This document shows positions 49,608 through 59,612 of a DNA stretch of 64,000 bases, one piece after another. The notes beneath the pieces are model-generated. The model did not search any database, was not told the origin of the DNA, and saw only the letters and a list, made by a program, of their open reading frames with translations. The stretch covers positions 3,066,040-3,130,039 of the forward strand of contig NZ_KV917376.1 in the NCBI RefSeq assembly GCF_002019695.1, in the 5' to 3' direction. The position numbers and the translations under genes were made by a program. The DNA comes from Evansella clarkii. Lineage in GTDB: Bacteria > Bacillota > Bacilli > Bacillales > Salisediminibacteriaceae. Within the stretch, counting starts at the first letter, position 1. Each line of letters starts with the position of its first letter.

Positions 49608-49704
49608 TGGCGGGACCGTGTGGGAATCGAACCCACCGGAGACGTCACGCGCCTCCCAGAAGGTTTTGAAGACCTCGGCAAGCACCAGCTACACATCCGG
49701 CCCC
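49608..49704 (-). tRNA. selC: tRNA-Sec (anticodon UCA)
   Basis: A 97-nt tRNA on the minus strand. The anticodon loop CUUCAAA has UCA (plus-strand bases 49667-49669). The long variable arm, GGGAGGCGCGUGACGUCUCC, is typical of tRNA-Sec. T arm GUGGG-UUCGAUU-CCCAC. The acceptor strands GGGGCCG/CGGUCCC pair, and the discriminator G and CCA are encoded. It reads UGA and is charged with Ser, then converted by SelA. It also served as the integration site of the island to its left; the 3' 65 bases are shared with 33321-33385. Confidence 0.93.
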
Positions 49705-49727
49705 GTACATTTAAAGCGGCAAAACCT

Positions 49728-49756
49728 ATTATACTCTTTTCTCCAAGATTAGACAA
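49728..49756 (-). promoter_or_regulatory. tRNA-Sec promoter
   Basis: Minus strand TTGTCT (49751-49756), 17 bases, TATAAT (49728-49733), placing the start about 15 bases before the tRNA 5' end. Confidence 0.75.
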
Positions 49757-49913
49757 CCCTCTCTCTTACTGTTCACAGCTCCGCCATATTTTGCAGAAGA
49801 ACAATTTTTTCCCTCACACCACCGCAGTCTTCCTGAATATCACTGGTACCTTATTTATGTTAATATGAAATTGGTTTTCAGCTAAATTCACTTGGTGTTC
49901 AGGGGGGCTTATA

Positions 49914-51821
49914 ATGCCGAAACGGTTTTATACAATTGGTATGGCAGGCCATATCGACCATGGTAAAACAACATTAACTAAAGCGTTAACAAATATAGAT
50001 ACGGACAGACTGAAGGAAGAAAAGGAACGGGCGATCTCCATTGAGCTCGGTTATGCCCCGTTAAAGCTCGATGACGCGGGGGACTCTGAAGTTTCCATCA
50101 TTGATGTGCCCGGGCATGAAAAATTTATCAGGCAGATGATCGCTGGAGTAGCGGGGATTGATCTTGTTCTTCTTGTGGTGGCTGCGGATGAAGGAGTAAT
50201 GCCACAGACAGTAGAGCATCTTGACATCCTCCGTCTGCTCGGGATACATAAAGGACTTATTGTCGTTACAAAGATGGACCAGGTGGAAGAGGATATGATC
50301 GAGTTGATCGAGGAGGATATTTCCAGCCAGGTGGAAGGCACGTTCTTTGAAGGCTCCGACCTTCTTTTTGTCGACAGCCTATCGAAAAAGGGAATTCCTG
50401 AGCTGCTTGGAAAAATTAAAGAGTATTTAAATGATGTACCAGTAAGGGATGCGTCCGGCGCTTTCCGTTTGCCTATCGACCAGGTTTTTACTGTTCACGG
50501 CCAGGGGACTGTTGTCAGGGGTACCGTTTATGAAGGAGAGGTTCAGGAAGGGGAGACGCTGGAGCTTTTACCTCAGGGAAAGAAAGTTCGCGCCCGGCAG
50601 CTTCAGGTTCACCACCATCCTCAAAAATCAGGACGGGCAGGGCAGAGGCTGGCGATTAATTTAGGTGGTATATCAAGGCATGAAGTGAAGCGGGGGGATG
50701 TGCTCGTTTCCACGCAATATTATTCCGTGACAGATACGATTGATATTGCTCTTGATACAGTGGATTCTCTTGATTTTCCATTAAAACAGCGGGGATATAT
50801 CAAGCTGCATATTGGAACTGCGGAAGTGTACGGAAAGATTGTCTTTTTTGATCGTAATGAACTTACAGAAGACAAAAATGTCCTTTGTCAGCTTCGGCTG
50901 GATGAACCGGTTGTGACGAAGAGGGGAGACCGGTTTATTTTAAGAAGGCCCACACCAGTGGAAACAATCGGCGGGGGGACTGTCATTGATCCTAACGGCG
51001 GGAATTATAAATTCGGCGAAGCAACCGTTGAAATGCTCGAAAGGAAAAAAGAAGGAACACCGGAAGAGCGCCTCACAGATCTCCTTAAAGTGAACAAAGG
51101 AATGACTGAAAAGGGAATTGTCGTTGAAACAGGGATTGCTGAGGAAGAAATCACTGCTTTACTGAACAGTTTAATAAGCGAAGAGACCGTTATGAAGCTT
51201 GGTAATTATTATCTTCTTTTTAATGTTTATAACGAAATAACCGAGGTCCTGCTGGATGAGCTTGCGGCTTTCCATGAAGAATACCCCCTTCGGGAGGGTA
51301 AAAATAAAGCAGAGTTGAAACAGGACATAGCTTCTTATGGCAGCGAGCTTGCTGAACTCGTAATCGACCACGCTGTAAAAGAAGGAAAACTTATTAAAAA
51401 CGGACAGTATATTGCTGCTGGTGAATTTACTCCAGGTTACCCTCCCCAGTGGAAAAAACGGATGGAACAGGCAGAGGAAACAATAAGGAGTCAGGGGCTT
51501 AAGGTAGAAGGTTTTGACTATATTTTTGAACGGGCAGGTATACCTTCTGCACTACAGGAAGAACAGCGCCATTTCCTGATAAGGTCAGGCAGGATGGTAG
51601 AGCTCGATGATAAGCATATTGTTGCTGCAGATGTGTTTTATGGAACTGCTGCAGAGCTTTATGAAAAAACAGAGGATCGTTTTTCCCTTCAGGATGCGAA
51701 GGCAGTTATTGATGCTACAAGGAAATATCTTGTTCCGTTCATGGAACAGCTCGATAAATTGGGTTTCACTAAGAGGCAGGAAAACGAACGAATCTGGGTG
51801 AAAAAGCCTGAAAAAAAATAA
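49914..51821 (+). CDS. selB: Selenocysteine-specific elongation factor
   Basis: A 635-residue GTPase that brings Sec-tRNA to the ribosome at UGA codons next to a SECIS hairpin. G1 [10 protein letters not shown]3 DVPGHE, G4 TKMDQ; beta-barrel domains follow ([18 protein letters not shown]), and residues about 380-635 form the winged helices that bind SECIS RNA. Normal SelB length. Start ATG 49914 follows AGGGGGG. Divergent from tRNA-Sec; selD and selA lie just beyond. Confidence 0.96.
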   Translation: MPKRFYTIGMAGHIDHGKTTLTKALTNIDTDRLKEEKERAISIELGYAPLKLDDAGDSEVSIIDVPGHEKFIRQMIAGVAGIDLVLLVVAADEGVMPQTVEHLDILRLLGIHKGLIVVTKMDQVEEDMIELIEEDISSQVEGTFFEGSDLLFVDSLSKKGIPELLGKIKEYLNDVPVRDASGAFRLPIDQVFTVHGQGTVVRGTVYEGEVQEGETLELLPQGKKVRARQLQVHHHPQKSGRAGQRLAINLGGISRHEVKRGDVLVSTQYYSVTDTIDIALDTVDSLDFPLKQRGYIKLHIGTAEVYGKIVFFDRNELTEDKNVLCQLRLDEPVVTKRGDRFILRRPTPVETIGGGTVIDPNGGNYKFGEATVEMLERKKEGTPEERLTDLLKVNKGMTEKGIVVETGIAEEEITALLNSLISEETVMKLGNYYLLFNVYNEITEVLLDELAAFHEEYPLREGKNKAELKQDIASYGSELAELVIDHAVKEGKLIKNGQYIAAGEFTPGYPPQWKKRMEQAEETIRSQGLKVEGFDYIFERAGIPSALQEEQRHFLIRSGRMVELDDKHIVAADVFYGTAAELYEKTEDRFSLQDAKAVIDATRKYLVPFMEQLDKLGFTKRQENERIWVKKPEKK

Positions 51822-51825
51822 AGGA

Positions 51826-51860
51826 GAAGGGCGGACACCTCATGGGGGGGTCCGCCCTTC
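51826..51860 (+). terminator. Hairpin after selB
   Basis: Perfect 11-bp stem GAAGGGCGGAC/GTCCGCCCTTC directly after the stop codon. No T run follows. Confidence 0.6.
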
Positions 51861-51885
51861 GGTAATTATCAGGCTTAGAAAATCT

Positions 51886-52165
51886 CTTTTCGATATAGGA
51901 GTTCACTTCGATAATTGGATGCTTAATTTCGAGAATAGAACCTGTGATTTCGAGAATTGAATACCCGGTTTCGAGAAATGAACCTGCATTCGATAATTGG
52001 ATACCTGATTTCGAGAATAGAACCTGTGATTTCGAGAATTGAATACCCGGTTTCGAGAAATGAACCTGCATTCGATAATTGGATACCTGATTTCGAGAAT
52101 AGAACCTGTGATTTCGAGAATTGAATACCCGATTTCGAGAAAAGAAACCGAAATTTCGTCAATTG
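51886..52165. repeat. 21-nt tandem repeat array A (about 14 units)
   Basis: Units of mostly 21 nt begin with TTCGA and follow TTCGAnAATnGAAnnCCnGnT. Four units (21+21+21+19) form an 82-nt higher-order repeat that occurs two to three times with almost no change. It lies between the convergent selB and selD genes. Open frames through it are an effect of the period being a multiple of three. Confidence 0.85.
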
Positions 52166-52276
52166 ATGACCCGTAGTTAATAAAAACCCCGGATGTTTTT
52201 CCCCAACCAGACCTCGATAGAACCTGATAAAAAGTCTGCACCACCTCTGTAACAGAAGTTGGCACAGCCTCCGATA

Positions 52277-53329
52277 TTAATAAACGTAAATGGATTTTTC
52301 TCTTTTTTCAGTAACAGTTCCTACAACAGCAGCCTGAGAGTCTGCTTTTTTATTAACTACTTCCACGTATTTATCAGCTTCTTCTTCAGGGAGGCTGATC
52401 AGTAATCCTCCAGATGTAATCGCGTCACATAAAATCAGCTGATCGGTTTCATCGAGAGAATCAGCGTACTCCACATCATCAGCAAGCCACTTATGGTTAG
52501 CTTTGCTTCCCCCTGGGACAACGCCCTCTGCAGCAAGCTTTTTCGTTCCTTCGAGCATAGGGACATTATCGTAATTAATTTCAAAGCTCACATTACTGCC
52601 CTTCGCAATTTCACAAGAATGGCCTAAAAGTCCAAAACCTGTAATATCTGTTACTGCGTGGGGATGGAATCCAGTTAACACTTCACATGCCACCCGGTTC
52701 AGTTCAGCCATTGTCTTCGTAACAATTTCTGTCTGAGCTTCCGATGTTTTGCTTCGCTTAATTCCTGTAGTTAAAATACCGACTCCAATCGGTTTTGTAA
52801 GTACAAGCTTATCGCCAGGCTTGGCGCCAACATTTTTGAAGATCCGGTCAGGATGTACTGTGCCGGTGACACTAAGCCCGAATTTAGGCTCATTATCGTC
52901 TATAGAGTGTCCCCCTGCCAGAACGGCTCCTGATTCCTGCACTTTATGTGCTGCCCCTTTTAATATTTCCGCAAGCATCTCATGCGGGAGCTTATTAATC
53001 GGGAACCCGACGATATTCAGAACTGTCCGCGGTTCACCGCCCATGGCATATACATCGCTCAGGGAATTTGCAGCGGCGATTTGTCCGAACATGTATGGGT
53101 CGTCCACAATCGGAGTAAAATAATCAACGGTCTGAATTAATGCAATGTCTTCTGTAAGCTTGTATACACCGGCATCATCGGATGTTTCATGGCCTACAAG
53201 GAGTCTTTCATCATTTTGTGATTTAGGTAAATGACGCAGAACCTGCGCCAGGTCTTCAGGACCAATTTTGCATCCTCAGCCAGCTTTCGAGGATAATGCA
53301 GTTAATCTGATTTCATTATTTTGTTCCAT
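52277..53329 (-). CDS. selD: Selenophosphate synthetase containing selenocysteine, UGA at codon 18
   Basis: With TGA at 53276-53278 (minus strand) read as Sec the gene starts at ATG 53329, behind GGAGGTGATGTTCC, and gives 350 residues: SSKAG-U-GCKIGPEDLAQVL, the SelD active-site loop where other species have Cys, followed by the ATP-binding AIRS domains (VGHETSDDAGVY, LVLTKPIGVGILTTG, DITGFGLLGH). It makes selenophosphate for SelA, so the Sec pathway needs a selenoprotein for its own substrate. Without recoding only 52277-53107 would be called. Confidence 0.95.
53251..53263 (-). promoter_or_regulatory. Candidate SECIS hairpin of selD
   Basis: In the mRNA GGUC-CUGAA-GACC forms a short stem loop with its loop about 20 bases after the UGA, in the range for bacterial SECIS elements. 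By eye only. Confidence 0.45.
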
Positions 53330-53435
53330 GGAACATCACCTCCTTCTGATAGTATAAGCATGTTTTTTGATTCCTGACAAATTTTATCTTATGATTTATT
53401 TATTCACAAAATATTCATAAAAGGGGTAGTTAAAT

Positions 53436-53678
53436 ATGGCTCATGTAATGAAAGTCGAATTCTGCATGCAGTGAAACTTCGCGCCAAAAGCTGCGAGTTT
53501 CGCAGAAGAAGTATTTACACATTTTCGTTCAGATATTCAAAGCATGGAATTAGTCCCGACAGGCGGAGGAGCTTTCGAAGTCACTTTTGACGGGGAAAAA
53601 ATCTATTCCAAGCTCGATACAGGTGAATTTCCGGATGCGGAAGAGGTTATCAGGAAAATCGAAAAGATGAGAAAATAA
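53436..53678 (+). CDS. SelW-like (Rdx family) selenoprotein, UGA at codon 13
   Basis: An 80-residue protein when TGA 53472-53474 is read as Sec: VEFCMQ-U-NFAPKAASFAEEV, the CxxU redox motif of the SelW/SelT/SelH (Rdx) family, then a thioredoxin-like fold with TGGGAFEVTFDGEKIYSK and GEFPDAEEVI, the family ending. Start ATG 53436 follows AAGGGGTAG. It lies between selD (divergent) and selA. A near-perfect SECIS hairpin follows the UGA. Probable thiol/selenol redox protein; partner unknown. The shadow frames on the other strand are not genes. Confidence 0.94.
53473..53501 (+). promoter_or_regulatory. SECIS hairpin of the SelW-like gene
   Basis: GAAACT-CGC pairs with GCG-AGTTTC (one bulged T), extended by GC/GC around the loop CAAAA. 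The stem begins at the G of the UGA codon, and the loop is 12-16 bases after it. Confidence 0.7.
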
Positions 53679-53695
53679 ATATAAATGACTGAAAG

Positions 53696-53733
53696 AGGGG
53701 CTTTCTGAATCGTTTTAGAGCAGCCCCTTTTTA
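53696..53733 (+). terminator. Terminator after the SelW-like gene
   Basis: AGGGGCT (53696-53702) pairs with AGCCCCT (53722-53728), followed by Ts. Confidence 0.75.
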
Positions 53734-53838
53734 TCACTTTAGGGAGATGAAATTTTAGCGAAGAAATATATTCGACGCGGCTAAAATTTTTAAGGCTAAA
53801 GTATAAGTGCAACTACTCCCCTGACATCGGCTTTAACG

Positions 53839-53862
53839 CTCGCCAATCGGCGAGTTTTCTTT
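53839..53862 (+). terminator. Second hairpin terminator before the small membrane gene
   Basis: CTCGCC/GGCGAG stem with AATC loop and TTTTCTTT tail. No gene ends directly before it. Confidence 0.65.
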
Positions 53863-53961
53863 ATACAATTGTCACATCCTTTTTTTCCTTCAGCCGTTCG
53901 TTTTAGTATAATGGAGCCAGGGAGTTATCATGTGTGAAAACAGAAAGGGGAGGTAATACTT

Positions 53962-54102
53962 ATGAAGGGTATGATCGTTAAAGGATTGAGTATTGGCGCC
54001 GCGGTTGGTATTGCTGTGTATGCTGGAGGGCTCATAAAGGATGCTCTGGAACGTCAGGAAGTAAAACGGGAAAGAGAAGCGTTTGGAACAGGGACTGAAT
54101 AA
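53962..54102 (+). CDS. Small one-helix protein, hypothetical
   Basis: A 46-residue protein with good GGGGAGG site before ATG 53962. One Gly/Ala-rich hydrophobic helix (about residues 4-26), then a charged tail (ALERQEVKREREAF). No family recognised; it resembles the N-terminal anchors of YtxH-like proteins. A strong terminator follows. Confidence 0.65.
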   Translation: MKGMIVKGLSIGAAVGIAVYAGGLIKDALERQEVKREREAFGTGTE

Positions 54103-54105
54103 CGT

Positions 54106-54133
54106 AAAAAGGTGGTCATACGACCACCTTTTT
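54106..54133 (+). terminator. Terminator before selA
   Basis: Perfect stem AAAAAGGTGGTC/GACCACCTTTTT. The 270 bases from here to selA hold no convincing gene, so selA probably has its own promoter there. Confidence 0.9.
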
Positions 54134-54404
54134 ACTGGAGCAGATACTGGCGTGCAATGGGGTAAAATCGATGTTTGTCTTTTGGAAACACCTCATTTAC
54201 AGCGTAATTATCCTTGATCACAGTGCGACTGCCTGTTACTTGTACAAGCGAACCACCCCTCAAGGCTGATTTAACGCCTAAACCCTTTCTTCCTGTACCT
54301 TCTCCTGAAGAGAGAACAATTTCCCTCTTCACCTATATGATGAACAATCCGGTATTAATAAATGCATCATTTCAGCAGGTTTATTTTGGATGGAGTGAAT
54401 TAAA

Positions 54405-55838
54405 ATGATGGCTAATGTAATGAGGCTGCTCCCGGCAGTCCACGAAATTCAGCAGACAGATAAATTCGACGAACTAAAAGTTAAAAAGGAAATCCCCGGA
54501 CTGCTCTTAAAAGAGTGGACCCAGCAGGTTCTTGATGAGTTTCGGGAAAACATTAAGTTTGAACCTGGTAAATACGACGAGTACAGCCGGGATTCTTTTA
54601 TTGAAGCTATTTTGGACAAGCTTGAGAAAAAGGCTGCAGGTTTTTCAAAATTCCGATTAAGAAGGGTCATTAATGGGACTGGTACTGTTCTTCATACAAA
54701 CCTTGGCAGAGCAAGGCTGAGCGAAAGAGCTGTGAGGCAGGTGGTGGAAACGTCAGGTCATTACAGTAATCTGGAATATGATATCTCTGAAGGAAAACGA
54801 GGTTCACGACATGATATTATCCAGGATCTTCTCGCTAAAGCTGCAGGGAGCGAAGCCGCGATCGCTGTAAATAATAACGCAGCAGCGGTGTACTTTATTC
54901 TTCGTGCATTAGCTTCCGGCAGGGAAGTGGTTGTCTCCCGGGGAGAGTTAGTGGAAATTGGCGGCTCATTCAGAGTGTCCACTATCATGGAGGAAAGTGA
55001 AGCACAGCTCGTTGAAGTAGGAACAACAAATAAAACGCATCCTTATGATTATGAAAATGCAATTAATGAAAAAACAAGGATGCTAATGAAAGTACATACG
55101 AGCAATTTTAAAACAGTAGGGTTTACAAAGGAAGTTGCCACAAAGGAATTGACGGAAATTGCCAGCCGCCAGGAAAGAGGGGAAGATGATCCCCTTTTAG
55201 TGTATGAAGATCTTGGAAGCGGGTCCCTTTTTCCATTTATGCATGCCGGGATCGGTGAGGAGCCTGTAGTAAAAGAAGCGCTCAAAAACGGAGCGGATAT
55301 TGTTTCGTTCAGTGGGGATAAGCTTCTCGGCGGGCCCCAGGCAGGAATCATCGCTGGTAAAAAGAAATGGATTGATAAGCTGAAAAAACACCCTCTCGCA
55401 AGAGTTTTAAGGGTGGACAAAATGACGCTTGCTGCGTTGGAAGCTACGTTGTTTGAATACGTGTATAATGAGGAAAATCTGAGTGATATACCTGCAGTAA
55501 GGGATATCCTTGCCAGCAAGGAATCCATTCGGGAAAAGGCGGAAGCTTTCCTTGAGCGTGCTGGGGAGCTTCGTTCCGATTGGCAGTTTGAAATGGCGGA
55601 AGACCATTCCCAGGTTGGGGGAGGTACGATGCCGGTTGAGGAACTCCCGACGGTTGGGCTTAAATTGAAGGTTGCCGGGATAACTGCGAATAAACTGGAA
55701 AGTATGCTTAGAAAAGTCGAAGTCCCGGTAGTTACCCGAATAAAAGACGGGGAAGTTTTTATTGATTTCCGGACGATTGCCGAAGACGAGACTGCTTTGC
55801 TCATCCGCAGTCTTCAAGAAGTGCAGCTTAGCAGCTGA
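54405..55838 (+). CDS. selA: L-seryl-tRNA(Sec) selenium transferase
   Basis: A 477-residue PLP enzyme that turns Ser-tRNA-Sec into Sec-tRNA-Sec with selenophosphate. N-terminal tRNA-binding part (LLPAVHEIQQTDKF), then RRVINGTGTVLHTNLGRA, the PLP domain with AVNNNAAAVYFIL, VYEDLGSGS, and the PLP lysine in SFSGDKLLGGPQAG. Full length for SelA. Two ATGs in tandem; 54405 follows GGAGTG. With selB, selD and tRNA-Sec it completes the Sec pathway within 6 kb. Confidence 0.96.
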   Translation: MMANVMRLLPAVHEIQQTDKFDELKVKKEIPGLLLKEWTQQVLDEFRENIKFEPGKYDEYSRDSFIEAILDKLEKKAAGFSKFRLRRVINGTGTVLHTNLGRARLSERAVRQVVETSGHYSNLEYDISEGKRGSRHDIIQDLLAKAAGSEAAIAVNNNAAAVYFILRALASGREVVVSRGELVEIGGSFRVSTIMEESEAQLVEVGTTNKTHPYDYENAINEKTRMLMKVHTSNFKTVGFTKEVATKELTEIASRQERGEDDPLLVYEDLGSGSLFPFMHAGIGEEPVVKEALKNGADIVSFSGDKLLGGPQAGIIAGKKKWIDKLKKHPLARVLRVDKMTLAALEATLFEYVYNEENLSDIPAVRDILASKESIREKAEAFLERAGELRSDWQFEMAEDHSQVGGGTMPVEELPTVGLKLKVAGITANKLESMLRKVEVPVVTRIKDGEVFIDFRTIAEDETALLIRSLQEVQLSS

Positions 55839-55867
55839 CATTCCTGGCAGGTACTGAATTACAGGAA

Positions 55868-56025
55868 CGTTGTATTTCGCAACAAGGGAAGCCAATATCG
55901 CAACAAGGGAAGCCAATATCGCAACAAGGGAAGCCAATATCGCAACAAGACAAGTAAAAATCGCAACAAGAACCTTGTATTTCGCAACAAGACAGGTAAT
56001 AATCGCAACAAGAACCTTGTATTAA
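55868..56025. repeat. 21-nt tandem repeat array B (about 7 units)
   Basis: Seven units of exactly 21 nt start with TCGCAACAAG; three share GGAAGCCAATA, others end with AACCTTGTATT or similar. The array follows the selA stop codon. Frames through it (for example 55828-56059) are low-complexity and not genes. Confidence 0.85.
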
Positions 56026-56107
56026 CAACCAATATATGATGAAAAGGATATGTAATCACACATAAAAATTACAGGCTGCTGCTGTATTAGTACAACGGAG
56101 GAGGATA

Positions 56108-56245
56108 TTATCCTTCTCCGTCAGTTTGTGGTACCTGATTCCGCTTTTTTACCTTGTGTGAGCCGGATAATGGCTCAGGCTGAGAGCCGCGGGCGTTTTT
56201 CGGGCTGTTTCTTCGCTGGTCTTTATACGTATTTTTTTCAGTCAT
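56108..56245 (-). CDS. sspP: Small acid-soluble spore protein P
   Basis: A 45-residue basic protein beginning MTEKNTYKDQRRNSPKNARG and containing PEPLSGSHKVKKRN, the SspP pattern. Start ATG 56245 on the minus strand follows GGGAGGG. The longer open frame upstream is not used. SspP is a minor spore-core protein made in the forespore; in Bacillus the gene lies next to citB, divergently, as here. An sspO partner was not seen. Confidence 0.88.
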   Translation of the reverse strand: MTEKNTYKDQRRNSPKNARGSQPEPLSGSHKVKKRNQVPQTDGEG

Positions 56246-56376
56246 TTCGTACCCTCCCTTCCTTTGTATTCTCACCTGTCCTGCAAAATTCATGTGAAAT
56301 GTTTTTCCCCTGGATGAATTAAACGGCACGTAACCAATCACACTAATGATGATTAATCTCTAAGGGGGAATTAAAC

Positions 56377-56631
56377 GTGCCATATAACAAAAATAAACAA
56401 CAGGCTTTTCAGTCAGCCCAGCAGGCATATGTTCAGTTTCAGGAGGCTCTCGAAACTCTCCACAGTGACGATGCAGACTACGGCCATCAGCAGAAACTCG
56501 TAGAACAGGAACTGGACGAAGCTTTCCAGGCGATTCAGAAGGCGCAGGCAACAGCGACAGAACATCAGAAAAAACAGCTAGAAATATTCACAAAAGATAT
56601 TCACCGCTACAAACAGCAGCTGCACGATTGA
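56377..56631 (+). CDS. Small coiled-coil protein, hypothetical
   Basis: An 84-residue Gln/Glu/Lys/Ala-rich protein with no hydrophobic segment, predicted as two long helices (QQAYVQFQEALETL, then QKLVEQELDEAFQAIQKAQ). Starts at GTG 56377 behind AAGGGGG. I do not recognise the family. Lies between sspP and aconitase. Possibly a spore- or stress-related protein, but that is only by position. Confidence 0.7.
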   Translation: MPYNKNKQQAFQSAQQAYVQFQEALETLHSDDADYGHQQKLVEQELDEAFQAIQKAQATATEHQKKQLEIFTKDIHRYKQQLHD

Positions 56632-56868
56632 TAAATTAAAATTTATAGTAAGCGCAGCCATTTTTTATCTTCCGATATAACGGGAACTTGCCTGTCACTC
56701 CGCTCTTTCCTGAAAAACCTCTGTTTTTTTGAACAGGGGTTTTTACTTTATGGGCTCCAAAAAAATGTGTTATTGTAGTAAAATGAAAGCTGTGACAAAT
56801 TTCCGAAATAAGGTTTTAGACAATTTCGAATTTCTGTTATATGATAGTACCTGAAGGAGGGAATACAT

Positions 56869-59604
56869 ATGTCAAATGAAAAAAAGTCTTTATATGATTC
56901 AAGACGTACGTTTCTCGCAAATGGAAAAACGTACAATTATTATGATTTAAAAGCGATTGAAGAGGCTGGAATTGCAAACGTTTCCGATCTTCCATACTCT
57001 GTTAAAGTCCTTTTAGAATCACTGCTGCGTCAATATGACGGTAAAGTAATTAAAGAAGAACATATTGAAAATCTTGCGAAATGGGGAACAGACGATGTGA
57101 AAACTATCGATGTTCCATTCAAGCCTTCCCGTGTTATCCTGCAGGATTTCACTGGTGTTCCTGCTGTCGTGGACCTTGCTTCCTTAAGAAAAGCAATGGC
57201 TGACCTGGGCGGAGATCCGAATGAAATTAACCCGGCTATCCCGGTTGATCTCGTGGTAGACCACTCTGTACAGGTTGATGAATTCGGCCGCGCTGATTCA
57301 CTCATGCGCAACATGGAGCTTGAATTCAAGCGTAATGAAGAACGTTACAAGTTTTTGAGCTGGGCTCAAAAATCTTTTGATAACTACCGTGCTGTACCTC
57401 CGGCTACGGGTATCGTTCACCAGGTAAACCTGGAGTATCTTGCAAACGTTGTTCAGTCTGAAGAGGATGAAAACGGCGAGGTTGTTGCCTTCCCTGATTC
57501 TCTTGTAGGAACTGACTCCCATACAACAATGATCAACGGTCTTGGTGTTCTCGGATGGGGTGTCGGAGGTATTGAAGCAGAAGCAGGAATGCTGAAGCAG
57601 CCTTCATACTTCCCTGTACCTGAAGTAATGGGCTGTAAGCTTACAGGCCAGCTTCCTGAAGGCGCAACAGCGACTGACCTTGCATTAAAAGTTACACAGG
57701 TTCTGCGTGAGAAAAAAGTAGTTGGTAAATTCGTAGAATTCTTCGGTAATGGTTTAGCAGATATGACTCTTGCAGACCGTGCGACAATCTCCAACATGGC
57801 TCCGGAATACGGTGCTACTTGCGGTTTCTTCCCGGTAGACGATGAGACATTAAACTACCTCCGTTTTACAGGGAGAAGCGAAGAGCTCGTATCTCTTGTA
57901 GAACAATACTGTAAAGCTAACGGATTATTCTATACACCAGTTTCTGAGGATCCTAGATTCTCCGATGTAGTAGAGATAGATTTATCTACGATCGAACCAA
58001 ACCTTTCCGGACCAAAACGTCCACAGGATTTAATTCCTCTTTCCGAGATGAAAAAGTCCTGGAACAAAGCGCTTACAGCTCCAGTTGGACCACATGGCTT
58101 CGGGCTTGCACCGGAAGAAGTGGAAAAAACAGCTGTTGTGAAGCATCCGGATGGAAAAGAATCTACTCTGAAAACTGGTTCCGTTGTAATCGCGGCTATC
58201 ACAAGCTGTACGAATACATCTAACCCGCATGTTATGCTTGGAGCAGGTCTCCTTGCGAAAAATGCTGTTGAAAAAGGACTTGAAGTACCTGAGTTTGTAA
58301 AAACAAGCTTAGCACCAGGTTCTAAAGTTGTAACTGGCTACCTGGAAAACGCAGGTCTCATGTCTTACCTTGACCAGCTTGGTTTCAACCTTGTTGGATA
58401 CGGCTGTACAACATGTATCGGAAACAGCGGTCCTCTTCCTGAGGAGATTGAAAAAGGTATCGCAGACAATGATCTGACTGTTACTTCTGTATTGAGTGGT
58501 AACCGTAACTTTGAAGGCCGTATCCACCCGTTAGTGAAAGGTAACTATCTTGCTTCCCCTCCATTAGTGGTAGCATACGCACTTGCAGGAACAGTGGATA
58601 TCGACTTTGCTTCCGAGCCATTAGGTAAAGATAAAGATGGCAACGATGTGTTCTTTAAAGATATCTGGCCAAGCCATGCGGAAATTCAGGAAGTAATGAG
58701 CAGCGCGGTAGATCCTGAACTATTTAAGCGTGAGTATGAGCAGGTGTTCGAAAGCAACGAGCGCTGGAACAACCTGAAAACAACAGACGACGATCTCTAT
58801 CAGTGGGATGAAGAGTCTACTTATATTCAGAACCCGCCGTTCTTTGAGAACCTATCTCCTTATCCTGAAGAGGTTAAGCCGCTTCAAGGCCTTCGTGCAG
58901 TTGCGAAGCTTGGGGACTCTGTTACAACAGACCATATTTCACCAGCAGGTTCTATCGCGAAAAACAGCCCTGCAGGTAAATATCTGATGGAAAAAGGTTT
59001 ATCTCCGGCTGAATTTAACTCTTATGGTTCCCGCCGTGGTAACCATGAGGTAATGATGCGCGGTACATTCGCAAACATCCGTATTAAAAACCAGCTTGCA
59101 CCAGGAACAGAAGGCGGGTATACAACCTACTGGCCAACTGGTGAAGTAATGTCCATTTATGATGCGGCTATGAAGTATAAAGAAGAAGGTACTGGCCTTG
59201 TAGTTATTGCAGGCTATGACTACGGTATGGGAAGCTCCCGTGACTGGGCTGCTAAAGGAACGAACCTCCTTGGCATTAAGACAGTTATCGCAGAGAGCTT
59301 TGAGCGTATCCACCGCAGTAACCTTGTTCTTATGGGTGTTCTTCCACTTCAGTTTAAAGATGGGGAGAATGCTGAAAAGCTTGGTTTATCTGGAAAAGAA
59401 GAATTCCAGGTTCAGCTTTCAGATACCATCCAGCCTCGTGAGTATGTCACTGTAACTGCGAAAGACCAGGAAACAGGCAAGGAAACAACATTCGAAGTGC
59501 TTGCACGTTTCGACAGCGAAGTAGAAATTGACTACTATCGTCATGGAGGAATCCTGCAAATGGTTCTCCGCAACGCACTTAACGACGAAAAAGTTAAAAA
59601 TTAA
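56869..59604 (+). CDS. acnA: Aconitate hydratase
   Basis: A 911-residue aconitase A (Bacillus CitB type), converting citrate to isocitrate in the citric acid cycle and, without its cluster, binding RNA. The [4Fe-4S] ligands are seen in [12 protein letters not shown] and [13 protein letters not shown]. The swivel domain has [14 protein letters not shown] and [16 protein letters not shown]. Full length. Start ATG 56869 follows AAGGAGGG. Monocistronic with a strong terminator. Spore genes on both sides match the conserved Bacillus neighbourhood. Confidence 0.97.
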   Translation: MSNEKKSLYDSRRTFLANGKTYNYYDLKAIEEAGIANVSDLPYSVKVLLESLLRQYDGKVIKEEHIENLAKWGTDDVKTIDVPFKPSRVILQDFTGVPAVVDLASLRKAMADLGGDPNEINPAIPVDLVVDHSVQVDEFGRADSLMRNMELEFKRNEERYKFLSWAQKSFDNYRAVPPATGIVHQVNLEYLANVVQSEEDENGEVVAFPDSLVGTDSHTTMINGLGVLGWGVGGIEAEAGMLKQPSYFPVPEVMGCKLTGQLPEGATATDLALKVTQVLREKKVVGKFVEFFGNGLADMTLADRATISNMAPEYGATCGFFPVDDETLNYLRFTGRSEELVSLVEQYCKANGLFYTPVSEDPRFSDVVEIDLSTIEPNLSGPKRPQDLIPLSEMKKSWNKALTAPVGPHGFGLAPEEVEKTAVVKHPDGKESTLKTGSVVIAAITSCTNTSNPHVMLGAGLLAKNAVEKGLEVPEFVKTSLAPGSKVVTGYLENAGLMSYLDQLGFNLVGYGCTTCIGNSGPLPEEIEKGIADNDLTVTSVLSGNRNFEGRIHPLVKGNYLASPPLVVAYALAGTVDIDFASEPLGKDKDGNDVFFKDIWPSHAEIQEVMSSAVDPELFKREYEQVFESNERWNNLKTTDDDLYQWDEESTYIQNPPFFENLSPYPEEVKPLQGLRAVAKLGDSVTTDHISPAGSIAKNSPAGKYLMEKGLSPAEFNSYGSRRGNHEVMMRGTFANIRIKNQLAPGTEGGYTTYWPTGEVMSIYDAAMKYKEEGTGLVVIAGYDYGMGSSRDWAAKGTNLLGIKTVIAESFERIHRSNLVLMGVLPLQFKDGENAEKLGLSGKEEFQVQLSDTIQPREYVTVTAKDQETGKETTFEVLARFDSEVEIDYYRHGGILQMVLRNALNDEKVKN

Positions 59605-59612
59605 TTCAATGG

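Larger units (their letters stand above)
33321..49671. mobile_element. 16.3-kb genomic island integrated at the tRNA-Sec gene
   Basis: The island is bounded by 65-bp perfect direct repeats of the tRNA-Sec 3' part (33321-33385 and 49607-49671). The full tRNA is restored at the right end, and a tyrosine integrase gene lies right beside it, the usual layout of tRNA-integrating elements. Contents: group II intron, IS66 and IS21 remains, leuS2, and a RiPP operon with an ABC exporter. The cargo is visibly more AT-rich than the flanks. The integrase is truncated, so the element can no longer excise itself. Confidence 0.88.

Noticed and set aside
51769-52265. Open frames with repeats such as FSKSGIQ / ILEITGS
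   Set aside because: They arise because the 21-nt repeat period is a multiple of three. No ribosome binding sites, several frames open at once.
51886-56025. CRISPR array
   Set aside because: No constant direct repeat with unique spacers of even length, no cas genes; the unit is only 21 nt and degenerate throughout.
55828-56059. Cys/Leu-rich minus-strand frames in the selA downstream array
   Set aside because: Translations of 21-nt repeats in different frames, with no start signals.
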